Counted from the first letter of the stretch, positions 24,303 through 36,477 are shown. The stretch is 64,000 nt of DNA from Chaetoderma sp. LZ-2023a (GCA_034401795.1 CM067374.1:131823262-131887261); one strand, 5' to 3'. A program made the numbers and translations. Notes: generated from the letters alone by a model not told the origin.

Positions 24303-25515
24303 TGAATTATGCGTTAAATTCCTCGTCCGGTGCAGTGTTTAATTCCGTACGACAGGCAAACGATCTTATACCCATGACATATGTGGTTACGACGACAACT
24401 GTATCTACCACCGAAACGGTGTCATGTACCGTTGTAGTCTCATCCATCCCATCCATCTCGCCACTACCACCGCCGCCGCCGACGCAGTGGTCGAACATTA
24501 GCCCTAGCGAATATGGATTATGCGCAAGACCTATGCCAATGCTAAGACCTACAAACTTAAATTTTCTAAATGTGTTGTGAGACCCAAGCATCATTGGTAG
24601 TCAAGTGGCGCACCACACGGCAGTACACAACGTGCCGGCTCCACGACAATGGCAAGCGGCTATTGATAACGTTCTTGGACAACTACAAATGGTGACATCT
24701 AAATTAAATGACGTCAGCAGTGCCCAAGACAAAATCTTTCATAACCTGGGGAGATTACAAAATATAGAAATGCACATGCAAAGCTATAGTGATTCGATAC
24801 AGAAGATGGACCAACGGGTCTGTGGTCTTGAGCACAGGACTGTGGAGACCGAAGCAATTGCACGATCAGCGGTCGACACTACGGAGGCACTGAAAACAGA
24901 AATCTGCCAGTTGAGAAGTGAAAATGAAGCCCTCAGATCGCAATCAAACGAAATGATGGACCGAATAATTGATCATGAAAACCACTCGATGAAGTACAAT
25001 TTAATATTTCTGGGTTTAAAAGCAAACGAAAGCGAAACCAATTTCTTAAAAATGAGTTGAATATTGACGATTGCATTAATTTTCAGAACGCCCATCGACT
25101 TGGCAGAGCAAAAAGTAATTCTGATCAGCATCGACCAATAATCGCTAGATTTACGTATTATAAAGATCACGAGCGAGTACGTTCTGCCGGTTATGAACAA
25201 TTACGCGGTTCTCCATACAGGATAGTGCAGCAATATCCACTAAAGATACGCGAACAGCGTAAAGTGCTCATACCAACAATGATGCAAGCGCGAAGACAAA
25301 ACCGGACAGCCAAACTCGTATACAACCGGCTCTATATTGACGGACAAATATATGATCCACGAGCAAATGTAGGACACGGTGAGATACGACCAGACATGTA
25401 CAACCACATCGCAACTCCTCAACCATCAGCTGGAGGCCCACAGGTGACGTCCCAGGCGGAGCATGGCCACATTTGCGACAGTTTCATAATTCCACAGCAC
25501 GCCATCAAGATATGA
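24303..25515 (+). pseudogene. LINE-1 ORF1 (nucleic-acid-binding chaperone type), broken
   Basis: ORF1 proteins of this type trimerise through a coiled coil and bind the element RNA. A Pro/Thr/Ser-rich lead segment (24370-24490) ends at an in-frame TGA at 24578. The same frame then runs to 25060 with a coiled-coil stretch (LQMVTSKLNDVSS, IEMHMQSYSDSIQKMDQRV, EICQLRSENEALRSQ) and KYNLIFLGL, the start of the RRM-like fold. Near 25050, at an A run, the frame shifts and continues as AHRLGRAK, RPIIARFTYYKDHERV, then YPLKIREQRK and AKLVYNRLYIDG, the C-terminal domain. The order of domains is that of L1-like ORF1 (Transposase_22 family). The true start codon is not determined. Confidence 0.8.
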
Positions 25516-25710
25516 TTCGGCCGCAGATGAATGCATAGAATGAACGCGGGGATACCCATCACCGACTGGAACTCACGCAAACATCTGAACTTGTCAATTT
25601 ACGTGTGAGTCACGACAGACTAGTTATCCCAGCGCGGTTAGAGAGACTAAATCCGCTATTCACCGCGCAGATAAGTGAACCACGCAATATAAATAAATCT
25701 TTTTCCATAT

Positions 25711-25760
25711 GTATCACCACCACCACCACAACCACCACCACCACAACCACCACCACCAAA

Positions 25761-25802
<42 letters not shown>

Positions 25803-26300
25803 ATTGCACGTTCGCATGCTGATATAAACAAGAAACATGATAACCGTAACCATTGTACATATTTATGTAAAAATATTGTCCATAACGTACCTACTCTGAC
25901 GATCGCCACCTCTACCACTGCTACCACCAGCACTGAAACTACTGCTACTGCTGCTACTGATGTTAATGCTGCTGCTGCTGCTGCTACTACTACTGCTACT
26001 CCTATTTTTGATGCTGCTACCGCCACTACTGCTACAGCTATTATTACTGCCGAAACTGGCGCTGCTGCTTCTGCTCCTCCCACAACCTCTGCCCCTGTTT
26101 CTACTGCTAATACCACTACTGCTGCTGTTGCTGCTGTTACCACTACTGCTGCTACTAATATTATTACTGCTGTTGCTGCTGCTGCCGCTATTGCTGCTGC
26201 TGCTGGGACAACTGCTGCTAATGTTAATGCTAGTGCTGATACAACTGTTGCTACTGCAACAACTACTGATGCTGCAGTTAATTTAACTAATGCAATGTAG
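25711..26300. repeat. Trinucleotide-rich linker between LINE-1 ORFs
   Basis: (CAC)n with (AAC)n at 25716-25801, then an imperfect GCT/ACT/GTT-rich stretch at 25910-26285. One frame is open through most of it and reads as Thr, Asn and Ala runs, but no homology is visible, so I treat it as expanded repeat and not as protein. Confidence 0.85.
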
Positions 26301-26395
26301 GCTACCCGGAAAATGTTCCTGATACCCTCCACCCCGATGTAAATACGTTTGTCGACCCAAATAGCGACCAATATAATGGCCCTATAAGGAATACG

Positions 26396-27239
26396 TTGCC
26401 CAGTTTATTGCATATTGCATGCCTAAATGTTTACGGTATTAGATCGAAAAAACAATTCCCGGAATTTCACAGCTTTGTAAATGCGCATGATATTATCTAT
26501 TTGAACGAATTAAAAATAAATCAAACAGACCACGTGTCTATAGTAAACTACGATTTGCTAGTCAAACTAAGAAAAGGGACTGGCTCCTCTGGTGGACTAG
26601 GTTTATTGGTCAAAAGCAGTCTTGCAAAATATATTCATATCACAGATACAGATACAGATAATGATTTCGTCATGTGGATACATATAAAAAAGGACATCGT
26701 TTGTAATAACAAAGACATACTAATGGGCATTGTATATATACCACCAGAATCGTCCAAATATTACTCAAACGAAGCGTTTGACAAAATTGAACAAGATTAT
26801 CTAATTCTTAGCAGTAAGTATGAATTAATCTGCTTAGTTGGAGATTTTAATGCAAAAACTGAATCACATCGTGATTACGAAATGTATGATAAGTTTACAA
26901 TCCAACAGTTTAGAGTAGACGATTGGGCAAATGAAGAACTCCAGAAATTGTCATTCAATGGGTTCCCTATAGAAAGACACAGCCAATGTCAAGCACTACT
27001 GAACGGCAATGGTCGAAAGTTATTGCAGCTGTGCAAAAATCTCTGCGTCTTCATTATAAATGACAGACTAGGTAAAGATGCGACAATGGGCAAAGCGACC
27101 TGTAGACATAGAACTATATTAGATTATATGATAGCAAATAGGAAATTTATTGAAATAATACAAGAATTTGAGGTATACGACTATGACCCGCTAATTTCAG
27201 ACATACACTGCGCACTTCACATAGGTATACACCGCAGCA

Positions 27240-27328
<89 letters not shown>

Positions 27329-27550
27329 CACCAGGCGAACACCAACAAACGAATCCACTGGGTTCCACATAAAAAAGAAATGGTTGTGCAAAACCTAAGC
27401 TCTGATACGCTTAAGCAAATTAAGACCAAATTAAGCCAGATAGAATTAGCTGACCAGGAAGATATCAACGTAATAATGAATATGATAAGCGATCTGTTTA
27501 TTGACAGTGCGCAAAAGACATTCGGCAAGAAAAAACGTCTACCAAGGTAG
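26396..27550 (+). pseudogene. LINE-1 ORF2, APE-type endonuclease part
   Basis: This domain nicks the chromosomal target to start reverse transcription. The open frame of 384 residues carries all main catalytic signatures of the AP-endonuclease fold: CLNVYGI (Asn11), YLNELKI (Glu38), LVGDFNAKT (Asp150, Asn152), ILDYMI (Asp243) and ISDIH (Asp269, His271). After it comes a run of Asp then Asn at about residues 283-312, encoded by (GAC)n and (AAT)n, in frame, inside the linker to the reverse transcriptase. The frame breaks at 27550 and resumes in the same phase at about 27780-27971 after compensating frameshifts. Confidence 0.88.
27241..27327 (+). repeat. In-frame (GAC)n(AAT)n in ORF2
   Basis: About 17 GAC/ACG-type units followed by about 13 ATA units. 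It keeps the reading frame between endonuclease and reverse transcriptase. Confidence 0.95.
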
Positions 27551-29880
27551 ACGTAAAATTAATAACCAACCGTGGTTCGGCAAATAATGCTCCCAGAAAC
27601 GCCAATTATACCACACAGCACGAAAAGGATATAATCTTAACAAAACTGAAAACAACTATCAAAGACTTAAAGAGGCCAGCAACCAGTACAAACGAGCAGT
27701 TAGGCGGTACTCGCAAGACATGCGCCAACAACTACACACAAAGCTGCGTAACCTACACAAAACGGACACAAAATTCTTCTGGAATTAGTTAACAGTAAAC
27801 ACAAGAAAACTGACGATACACGAATCGAGATAGATAAGCTCTTCGAATACTATAAGTCAGTCAATGAATCTACGGAAACAGACGGCATAAGCCCTGAAAT
27901 TGAAATTCCCGACTGTAAGGAACTCGATGTACCTATTACGCAAAACGAAATCGCTGAAGAAATCAAACGTTTGAAAAAAGGGAAGACAGGGGGAGTTGAC
28001 CAATTAAGTAATGAATATATTAAAGCTACTGTAGACCTAATGATTCATATCTATGAGAAACTCTTTAACTTAATCTTAGACAGCGGTTGTATGCCTGAAG
28101 TGTGGTTAATAGGAAAAATAATCCCTATATGTATAAATAAGGGAAGCCCAGAAGAACCGGGAAATTATCGCCCTATAGCATTGCTTAGCTGTATGGGAAA
28201 GCTGTTCACCTCGATATTAAACAAAAGACTACATACATATTCAGAAAAGTATGAAATTATCTCTGAATCACAAACCGGTTTTAGAAAAGGAAAGTCTACA
28301 CTAGATAATATTTTTTCTCTGTATTTAATAAAAGAACTGTTATTTGCGCAAAGGAAGAAACTCTATTGTTGCTTCATCGACTTTCGACAGGCATTTGATA
28401 CAGTGTGGAGGCAGGGCCTTTGGACTAAGCTTATTAAAACTAACATAACTGGAAAATGCCGTAGTGTTATATATAGCATGTACAAGTCAATTAAGTCATT
28501 CGTCGCATACAATAATATTGACTCAGACTACTTTGTGTGCAACACTGGTGTAAGACAAGGAGAAAATTTATCTCCCTTTTTATTTTCAATATTTTTGAAC
28601 GATCTAGAAGAATATTTAACAGAACATCGAATATCCGGTCTTAGCTCATTAACCCAACAGGCAGAATTCTACTTAAATCTATTTCTTTACCTTGCAATAC
28701 TGCTATATGCAGACGACACAATACTCATGGCGGATTCTCCTACGGCACTGCAACGGGCCTTAAATGTCTTTTACGACTATTGTACTGCCTGGAAACTGCA
28801 TGTTAACACAGCAAAGACTAAAGTCATGATAATTTCCAAACGTAAGCAGCGGACAGAATTACATTTTAAAATTGGAGAGCACCCTATCGAGATTGTGGAT
28901 GAATTTATTTATTTAGGTGTCTGTCTCAGACAAAACGGAAGCTTTGTTAGCTGTAGGACTCGGAACGTTAAACAGGCAACCAATGCCACTTTCTCTTTAC
29001 TAAGTAAAATAAAAGAGCATGACATCCCTATAGACCTACACAATTATTTATTCGACACAATGATAACACCTATGTTACTGTATGCCTCGGAAGTGTGGGG
29101 ATTCGAAAATGATCGCCAGATAGAAACTTGCCAAACAAAATTCTTTAAAAATGCACTACACCTTAAGAAATCCACACCAAATGTCATGATATATGGCGAA
29201 TTGGGCCGACTGCCACTCAATATAACTATAAAATGTAATATAGTCAGGTTCTGGGCGGGGTTGGTAAACGCTGGGTATGGGAAACTGTCATCAACACTGT
29301 ACTACTTAGCATTAGAATTCTCAAGAGAACGAAATACTGACATCAAATGGATTAAAACCATCAAATTCATTCTAGAAATAACTGGTCAGGCAGACTTGTT
29401 CTACCAGGAGGAAATAAACACCGCACAAGTAATCGCCAAAACAAAAAGAGTCCTCGAACAACAATATACCGATGAGTGGAAAGCAACCATAAACCAATCG
29501 TCACGTCTGACATTCTATAAACAGATCAAAGAGAATATAGTTTTTGAGAAATATTTAAAAATCCTACCGTACCGAGAAGCTCTTATCTTATGTCATTTCC
29601 GAACACTTAACCACAAACTAGCGATTGAATCCAAAAGATGGCTAGGTATTGACAGATCAGAAAGATTGTGTTCTGAATGCAACTGCATAGAAGATGAGAT
29701 GCATTTTCTCTTCTTATGATCTAAATTCAATAGACAAAGGCAGAAATTCATACCACGATTCTATACAGAAACCCCTAATACCGAGAAAACTAAAGGATTG
29801 TTTGCAATATGCAATAAACCGCTCCTTATCAAACCCTCCAAATACTTGTTAGCATCAAAAAAAATTAAACAGCTGGACTA
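27551..29880 (+). pseudogene. LINE-1 ORF2, reverse transcriptase and C-terminal tail
   Basis: The open frame 27971-29719 (582 residues) contains the RT motifs in order: GKTGGVDQLSNEYIK, GNYRPIALLSCMGKL, SQTGFRKGKST, FIDFRQAFDTVW (motif A, Asp137), TGVRQGENLSPFLFSIFLND (motif B) and LLYADDTILMAD (motif C, Asp248-Asp249). Catalytic residues are intact. The tail reads CSECNCIEDEMHFLF and ends at a TGA at about 29717, where the inverted copy at 38400-38608 keeps a Cys codon and continues with a further Cys. Upstream, 27551-27970 is interrupted by stops and shifts. It is therefore a recently degraded ORF2 with an otherwise sound polymerase core. Confidence 0.88.
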
Positions 29881-30684
29881 ATTCATCCATCTTCTAACAC
29901 AATCATACACCCGAGTTATCTATCAACCCAAGTATCCATCGTCATCATTGTTAAAGCGATGCTAATCTCATCTCAAACGCGATAGATTGTACGATAGATT
30001 ATAGTTTATGGATTCCATATCATTCACATCCTGTTACATTCCCTTACATGTATCACAATCATTTGCTTTGTAACATGGTGTAAACATTGAACAGTGAGCA
30101 CCGTGATTTTGTTTACTCAAGCGATAGTGTATGGTGTCATGTAAGTGCCAATGCATTACATTCTTTATTATGCAAATCATCTTGGTGAATATTTTGGGGA
30201 TAATTTGATTGGAAGTTGGCATTGCCTATGGCCGTAACGGCTTCCGGTCAAACTGGTCTCAGAATAGTCATCAGCTTACTTGTATGATTGTTTTCATATC
30301 ATATTGCCAAATTATATGTGACACCGCTATGACTGAGCGTATTGACCAAGGCAGATACGCTAGTTTTTCCTTCTGATTGGTTGAAAAGTAAGGCATGACA
30401 GCCACCATAGGCTTTAGAAATGTACCAACGTTTAAACTACTCATGCCTGAATAGCTTTCTTTAGCGGCATGATAATAAGCTTAATATTATAGTATAGTTT
30501 ACGAATGACGTGTTAGATCAACTGAACAACTATTATATGAAGTTAGTTCTCCTTTAATACTGCCTGAAACACTGCAGGGGCAGGTGGCCCAAAATAGTTA
30601 ATAAATTGATTATTGTTGTTATCATTATTATGTAAGCGATCCCACTGTCGTAGCCCTCGTCGGCAGCGCGGCGGAGATGGTATG

Positions 30685-30745
<61 letters not shown>
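29881..30745 (+). repeat. LINE-1 3' region with embedded family B repeat and (ATA)n end
   Basis: A family B repeat lies reversed at about 29925-30480 with its P1 centre at 30175-30265. It is followed by CTGCAGGGGCAGGTGGC, AGCGATCCCACTGTCG, GTCGGCAGCGCGGCGGAG and then (ATA)n at 30682-30750. The same order is found in reverse at 37554-38400. Confidence 0.8.
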
Positions 30746-30753
<8 letters not shown>

Positions 30754-30835
30754 TTGTATTTCTACCGCCATTGTCAATGTACACATAATCCTCATATGCC
30801 GTTGTCACGGCATGAGTGTAATAAAGAAAATACGA
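30728..30835. repeat. Short inverted pair with 32857-32952
   Basis: ATTGTATTTCTACCGCCATT, GTCAATGTAC, TAATCCTCATATGCCG and GTAATAAAGAAAATACGAA are found in reverse complement at 32857-32952, directly left of the TIR transposon. It may be the 3' end of another repeat. Confidence 0.8.
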
Positions 30836-30984
30836 ATACCAAGTCAGACATCAATAATTTGTCTAGTATGACTCCAAAGAGTTTTCAGAAATCTTTATCA
30901 TCATAGCGCCAAATGAGCATTGATCATATTCACATACCTGTAATCAGTGACCAGGTTGTCTTTCCCGGTCACATAGGTAAACAC

Positions 30985-31640
30985 CCATCCAATATGGTAA
31001 TCACGTAACGGAAAGCTCACCTTATCTTATACTGATATTGTGATAGAATTTGCCACCAATGTCCATGGCATTTTAGCTTTTTATCATGCCGACAAGGAAC
31101 GATATTCAGGCTTTAATATCTAAATGTTGATACATTTCTACAGCCTCTGATGGCTGTCATGATTTACTATCAGACAAATTCTAGAGTGTCTGCCTCGGTA
31201 TATACACTCAGTCATTGAGGTGCCAGCTATAGTTTGGCAATGTTATATGAAAGCAGTCATACAAGTAAGCTGTTGCCTATTCTGAAACCAGTTTGACTGG
31301 ATGGTATTGCTGCCATAGGCAGCAACAACTTTCAGTCAAATTAGTTTCAAAATATTCAACGGGATAAGTATTACATAATAAAGAATGCAATACCTCGGCA
31401 CATACATGACACCACACACTATCACCTGAGGAGACAAAATGGTAGGGAACATTGTTCAATATTTCAATATATTTCAATATTTACCTGATATTACAAAGCA
31501 GATAAGTGTGATACAGCGACGGGGATGTGACCGGAAATGAATGATATGGAATCTATTAACCATAATCTATCGGTGCAATACAACATTTGAAATGAGATTA
31601 ACCTCCCGTTAATATAAAGTCTCGTTTTGCGATGACACTT
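30985..31640 (+). repeat. Family B repeat with P1 centre (+)
   Basis: Order: TCACCTTATCTTATACTGAT, TTTTTATCATGCCGACAAGG, TTGATACATTTCTACAGCC, GATGGCTGTCATGATTTAC, CTGCCTCGGTATATAC, a P1 palindrome at about 31265-31365, ACATAATAAAGAATGCAAT, ACATGACACCACACACTATC and TTTGAAATGAGATTAACCTC. No coding frame. Confidence 0.8.
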
Positions 31641-31679
31641 CTATAGTATTTTGCTTTATCTAAATGTCTGAAAGTGTTC

Positions 31680-31900
31680 CGTTTATGCCCCGCCCATTTC
31701 TAGCTAAACTCCGCCCGCTTCGTATGCGTGTTGAAATTCATTTGAAACGTTGAAACCTGAATTTTCATCAAGATAATATATACAGGTAATCTGTTGAATA
31801 TTGTGAAACTAATTTGACTGGGAGCTCTTGCTGTAATATACAGCAACAGCTCCGAGTCGAATTGGTTTGAAAATATACAACGTAAAGTTTTTAAAATTGT
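31680..31900 (-). repeat. Family A repeat (-), partial
   Basis: TGCCCCGCCCATTTCTAGCT, AAACTCCGCCCGC, then TATACAGGTAATCTGTTGAA and a well-kept P1 palindrome (about 31790-31885: TTTGACTGGGAGCTCTTGCT facing AGCAACAGCTCCGAGTCGAA). Confidence 0.75.
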
Positions 31901-31949
31901 AAATGTATCAAAACCATAATTGGACAAGCCGGCTTTTGCAATCGTCTTG

Positions 31950-32400
31950 AGGCGTGTCCATTTGCTGCCCAACAGAAGAACTTTTTTTTAATTTACCACT
32001 GAAATGACTGGCTTTGTAACCAAAACAGTCATTCTAAAGGTAACTTTTCAAAAATATTCTTCTCTTGGGCCCACAAATGAGCACTGGCTAAGCACAAAGA
32101 TTTAGATATTCCTGACCATCGCGCCTTTAATCGGCAAGCTGGCCAAAAATACTCTTAAACATTTTCCCAAATTCTAATGGTAAATTTACAAGAACAGTTT
32201 GCTCATGGCCAGCAAATGGTCATTCACTTTAACTAAAATTTAAATTTTCTTGAAAAATCGTAAAATAATCGTTCTGTTTTCGGATTACGGATCAATCGAT
32301 CCTTGCACCGAATGTCAATTTCCAGAAAGCTATACAGGTAAGCCGCTGAATATTTTGAAACTAATTTGACTGGGAGCTGTTGCTGCCCATGCCTTACATT
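31950..32400. repeat. Two P2 copies and half a P1
   Basis: A P2 lies at 31955-32080 (TTTACCACTGAAATGACTGG facing CAGTCATTCTAAAGGTAA). A right-half P2 lies at 32160-32225. The left half of a P1 lies at 32340-32390 and stops abruptly at the centre (GGGAGCTGTTGCTGCCCATG), where unrelated sequence follows. Confidence 0.7.
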
Positions 32401-32856
32401 CATCAAAGACATGGGGGGCTAACCTGTAATAAAATAAGCTAGCAAGTATCAGAAGAATTCCCAAACGCAGAATACTTACCATTATTATGTAACAGGGCAA
32501 CAGCTACAAAACACGTGACGGCATTCAAAAAGATACCCATATTAATGCTAACCAAGCCTCTGTAATGCGAATAAAACTTGGAGATTATTCAATTCCACTT
32601 TTAATTAAATAGATTCTCTTTGGAATAAAACTATGTAGTTGTCCCTATACAACACCGAACAAACTTTATATAGGAATTGGGAGTGCGTTGTCGTTAACAC
32701 AATTCTGCTATTATTTATATAACCTTGTCCATCACCGTCACACGTTTGATCAGGTGCAAAGAATAGTATTGTATTGTACTGTATTTATTTTACACCCAGG
32801 TCGCTATACAGGGATAGATGGGAAGGTTACGGTGTCTCCCCTTTTTAACTTTTTTT

Positions 32857-32952
32857 CTTCGTATTTTCTTTATTACACTCAGGTCGTGACAACGGCATAT
32901 GAGGATTATTTGTACATTGACAATGGCGGTAGAAATACAATATTATTATTGG
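32857..32952. repeat. Partner of the 30728-30835 inverted repeat
   Basis: Reverse complement of 30728-30835, including TGACAACGGCATATGAGGAT and GACAATGGCGGTAGAAATAC. It ends three bases before the TAA that flanks the TIR transposon. Confidence 0.8.
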
Positions 32953-32957
32953 TTTAA

Positions 32958-33110
32958 TAGTCCGGGAGCCAATTTTTAAAAGGGGTCTAGAAGAATGGTT
33001 TCGTAGCACACCCAGTATTCAGAAGGTTTGTCTCTATATTATGCTAGACCGATGTCTTGGGTATATTCTGAGCCGTGTTGTACAAGAAAATTGTGGTATC
33101 ACTAACCCGT
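32958..33110. repeat. Left TIR
   Basis: Diverged TIR; the best-kept words are TAGTCCGGGAGCCAA, GTAGCACACCCAGTATTCAG and GTTGTACAAG. Confidence 0.7.
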
Positions 33111-33452
33111 GAGAAGCCCATTTACAATAGGTGTTGAATGTAGTTTTCAGACAATTATCACAATGGTAAATTTTTCACAAACTTAAGCGCATGTTATATC
33201 AATACAATCTTAACCAAAATGGAAAGGAGTGATCGTATATCGCAGATTTATACATAATCAACCTCGTTTAAGACACCCGTATGTTGCTTTGTTCATATTG
33301 GGGCACTTAGGTCTTCTTGTGACTAGCAATACCTTAGCTACAACAATGCCCATGTTTTATACATTTTTCATAATTAAACTTTTAACTGACATGCAGTGCA
33401 TGTCTACACAAGCTGGCAGGACATATTTATCACGTGAGCAAATGAGAGAATG

Positions 33453-35913
33453 TTACTCATCCGTGTCAGAGTCATCTTCGACAATGGTATGCTTATTGTC
33501 ACACATTTCACCTCCCATACAAAGGCATGCTTCAGTGCAGAGTAGATGGTTAGCCTTGCATTGGCAGAGATCTGTTCGTTTGCAGGCAGACTTTTGACAT
33601 CTACATGATGTGAGTTCAATTAATCCAAATGGAGCAGGATCCTTTGATATTAGAACAGGCGTGAGTAGACCATCCACTATACTCCAGCCATGTCCATTTG
33701 GAGATGGAAGATTCTGAACAGCTTGCAATGAACGTCTCCAAACAAGAGCTTGAAAATCGGCCCTTTCGGTGTGATGCTTTAGACTATTCGATGTAGGTGG
33801 AAGATTTTCATTTCTTTGTCTTTGTCTCTTTTGACAAAAGAGCCAATAACGGGTTTCATCAGCTGTCTTTCCCACATCCCTGGTGGTATACAACTCACAG
33901 ACAAATTTCTCACATAGAATTGCAGTATTCGGTGATAAGTCAACATGTTCGCCGAGTTGGGCTAAGCTAAGCTGATGACATTCAGATGACTTTAAGAGAT
34001 TGAATGATTTTCTCTTAGCGACTCCGAATAATGCACTAGTGCTATCACAACATGTAAGAGAATGAAACCCAGGCAAAGACAGACAGATTGCTGGGCCCAG
34101 TACTTGAGCAACTGTATGTATTGGTATGTATCGCAATTTGTCCTTTGTGCCCGTACGGAACCATAGTTCAGAACAGTGAAGCGAACGATACGTATATATA
34201 CTAAGTACTGCCACGTCTGTATCAGGAGACTGCATAACAACACGCATGTGGTCTTTTGAAGCGTGTAGCGCGTGCAACATCATACGCGTATCTGCTTCCT
34301 CGTGATCTGATCGAAGTTCTTCCAAATACGACGAATTGTTCGCTGAAATGACAACAACATCCATTCCATCATTAAAGCCGCCAGCAAGAATGACGCAATT
34401 GTCGGCAGATAGCATATTTGGACCAGTATCACGCCACCGCTTGCTGAGAAATGCAACCAGGTTACTTTTGTTGCTTGGATTGCTGATGTACTTGGCCCAT
34501 TGCTTTGGAACGGGAGTATTTTCTCCAGCAATATTTACTTCCAATGCTGTTGATGACCCACGTTTTAGCCGCTCTTCCGCTTTGAGAGATTCCAGTCTAT
34601 CATATCTGTCAAAAACTATATCTACTCTGTTGTAGTCTTCTTGATTCAGTGGAACTGTAACGATGTGCCAGTATTTATCAGCCAATTCTCCAAATGTAGA
34701 CGTACTTCCAGTTTTAACCATTTGCATAATTGCCATGCCATCTACTACATAAGCTGTTGCGCCTGTCTTGTCAACAGGTGGAAGCCGTCCATCAACATTT
34801 ACTTCCTTTTCTAGTTCACTTAACAAAACACTTTTCACATTCTTTCTTAGAGTCCCATCCGTATGTGACAATGATAGTGGAACAGCAGACAGTTCATACG
34901 TCATCACTAGTTTTAAATCAACATCTCTGGACCTTGCGGCAATAATTAATCGACCAAATAGTTCGTGGTCAGATCTCACATTGTGAATTTTTTTATCATT
35001 TGTTTTGAGGTTTTTTTCTGTCCTAGGCTGGCAAATGTTTTAAGTTTTAAGTGTGGCAACGTGTCCCAAAAGCTTCTCGTGTTAGTGTCCAGCCGCTCCT
35101 GAACAAAATTGTCCATAATCTCCTTAGCAATGTCACAGGCGGAAACAAGTCTCTTTGCGATTTCACTAGGCAATAACACGCCAGTTGCAATGTTTACAAG
35201 CGGAAGACACTCGCTGTCGTCGTTTTCCGCAATATTAAAGGGATTGGTCATTATATCTGATGAGAACATCGAAAGTATCTTCTGCACATCGGTTTCATCC
35301 CTGTTCATTCGATTAGTCCCCATTTCCTTATGTACTCCAAACATGTGACTATCTTGTAACCCACACATTTGCTTTGTGACCGTTGTTATGGCTGCCCTCT
35401 CGTGGCTAGTTAAAAACCACCTCTCCAGAGCTCCTGGCTTTGTGTTATTTCAATAATACCACCTCGCTTTTTGGAATCCAAATTAATCGATTGCTCTAAG
35501 GCCATATCTGTCCACACCTGATTGAATGGATGGTGTGAGCGACTTACGGAATGATTTCCATTCAAGAATTGTTCATGTACATGGGGATGTGTACTTGGAA
35601 GCATCTTCATGTCCGCAAGATATATTGGCAGCCATCTTGCATAATTGGTTCTGTCCATGCTGTAGAAATATGGCGCCATAGCAGCAGTAGCAGATAGGTG
35701 TGCCTGCCAATCTCCAGTTCTCTCAGCTCTTATGAATCCAAGCAGCAGCTCTACCATATGAATATATGAGTTCCAAAATGCGAACAGGTGTGATTTCGAG
35801 CTTGACTCAACTTTAAAGGATTTGAACAGCTGTTGCAATTTATTCACGTACATACACACCTCTTTGAAATTTTCTTGCAGTGCGTCTAAGTCGTCAATGC
35901 TGCTTCGGCACAT
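33453..35913 (-). pseudogene. XPG/FEN-superfamily (PIN-fold) nuclease of the TIR transposon, two frameshifts
   Basis: Structure-specific nucleases of this superfamily coordinate metal ions with ordered acidic residues. Reading minus strand: an N-terminal part (35410-35913) with NYARWLPIYLADM and a FLNGNHSVSRS motif seen in a multicopy animal protein family; a middle part (34976-35368); and the main part (33453-34979, 508 residues). The main part has YVVDGMAIM (Asp80), IVFDRYDR (Asp124), HEEADTRMM (Glu227, Glu228, Asp230), SPDTDVAVLS (Asp253, Asp255) and TCCDSTSALFG (Asp312), matching the D-D-EEAD-DxD-D order of FEN1/XPG. The C terminus is Cys-rich (CRCQKSACKRTDLCQC, CTEACLC). One-base shifts at about 35415 and in an A-rich run at about 34985 split the frame. 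The true start is not determined. The C-terminal Cys cluster may be a zinc-binding module. Confidence 0.82.
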
Positions 35914-36299
35914 CTTAATTTTCTCATCCAGGCATAATTTGAATTATATGTAGACAATGACAATGAGAGCGATGTGAGGTGTAGTATTCATTTTAATGTG
36001 TTTTTCCGCACCGATTACCACCACATCCATCTGTCTCATTACAACCACCATTACCTGGGTGCTTTGTCAACAATGGTACAGCTGGATATACAGATTCGAT
36101 GATGGAGTTAATATACATACATAAAATATAACCTTCACATTTCACCCTCGCCTTTGGTATAAGCATGAAAAATGTATGTTGGATATATGTTAGGTCGATA
36201 TCCGTCTAAATATCATATATGGTGAATCTAATACGATATTACTTTGAGTTATGACACGATCATGCTTATATCGTTGTGCACTGTGGATACAGCCAAAGC

Positions 36300-36472
36300 C
36301 TAGACCCCCTATTCACAGCAATCGGGATAACTAATTAGTGCTACCACAATTTGTTTGTACAACAGGGCTTAAAATGTGTGGGACATGTCCCCCAAGCCAC
36401 AGCAAGTGTCAGACCTTCCGAATACTGGGTGTGCTACGTCCCGATTCTGACCTAGCTTTAGCTCCTGGACTA
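36300..36472. repeat. Right TIR
   Basis: Complement of the left TIR: CTACCACAATTTGTTTGTAC, CCGAATACTGGGTGTGCTAC and TTAGCTCCTGGACTA. Confidence 0.7.
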
Positions 36473-36477
36473 TAAAC

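Larger units (their letters stand above)
24303..30745 (+). mobile_element. LINE-1: near-complete, inactive non-LTR retrotransposon
   Basis: Parts in order: a coiled-coil ORF1 (to 25515), a microsatellite-filled linker, APE endonuclease, reverse transcriptase, a Cys/His tail, a 3' region holding a family B repeat, and an (ATA)n 3' end. ORF1 has a stop and a frameshift, and ORF2 has frameshifts and a nonsense codon, so it cannot move by itself. A 5'-truncated inverted copy at 37554-38820 shares the same 3' end, which is what target-primed LINE insertion leaves. The 5' boundary is uncertain. I do not assign a clade. Confidence 0.8.
32958..36472 (-). mobile_element. 3.5-kb TIR transposon carrying an XPG/FEN-like nuclease gene
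   Basis: The left end TAGTCCGGGAGCCAA and the complement of the right end, TAGTCCAGGAGCTAA, start a TIR of about 150 bp. Further in, both arms share GTAGCACACCCAGTATTC, AAGGT(T/C)TG, TTGTACAA and AATTGTGGTA. TAA stands on both sides (32955-32957 and 36473-36475), consistent with a 3-bp target duplication; TA with ends GTCC is an alternative reading. The only gene is a broken nuclease on the minus strand. The Academ superfamily is known for an XPG-type nuclease and short target duplications, so this is my best match, but I cannot run a comparison. Confidence 0.72.

Noticed and set aside
25610-26371. 253-residue minus-strand Ala/Val-rich frame
   Set aside because: Reverse reading of the GCT-rich linker of LINE-1.
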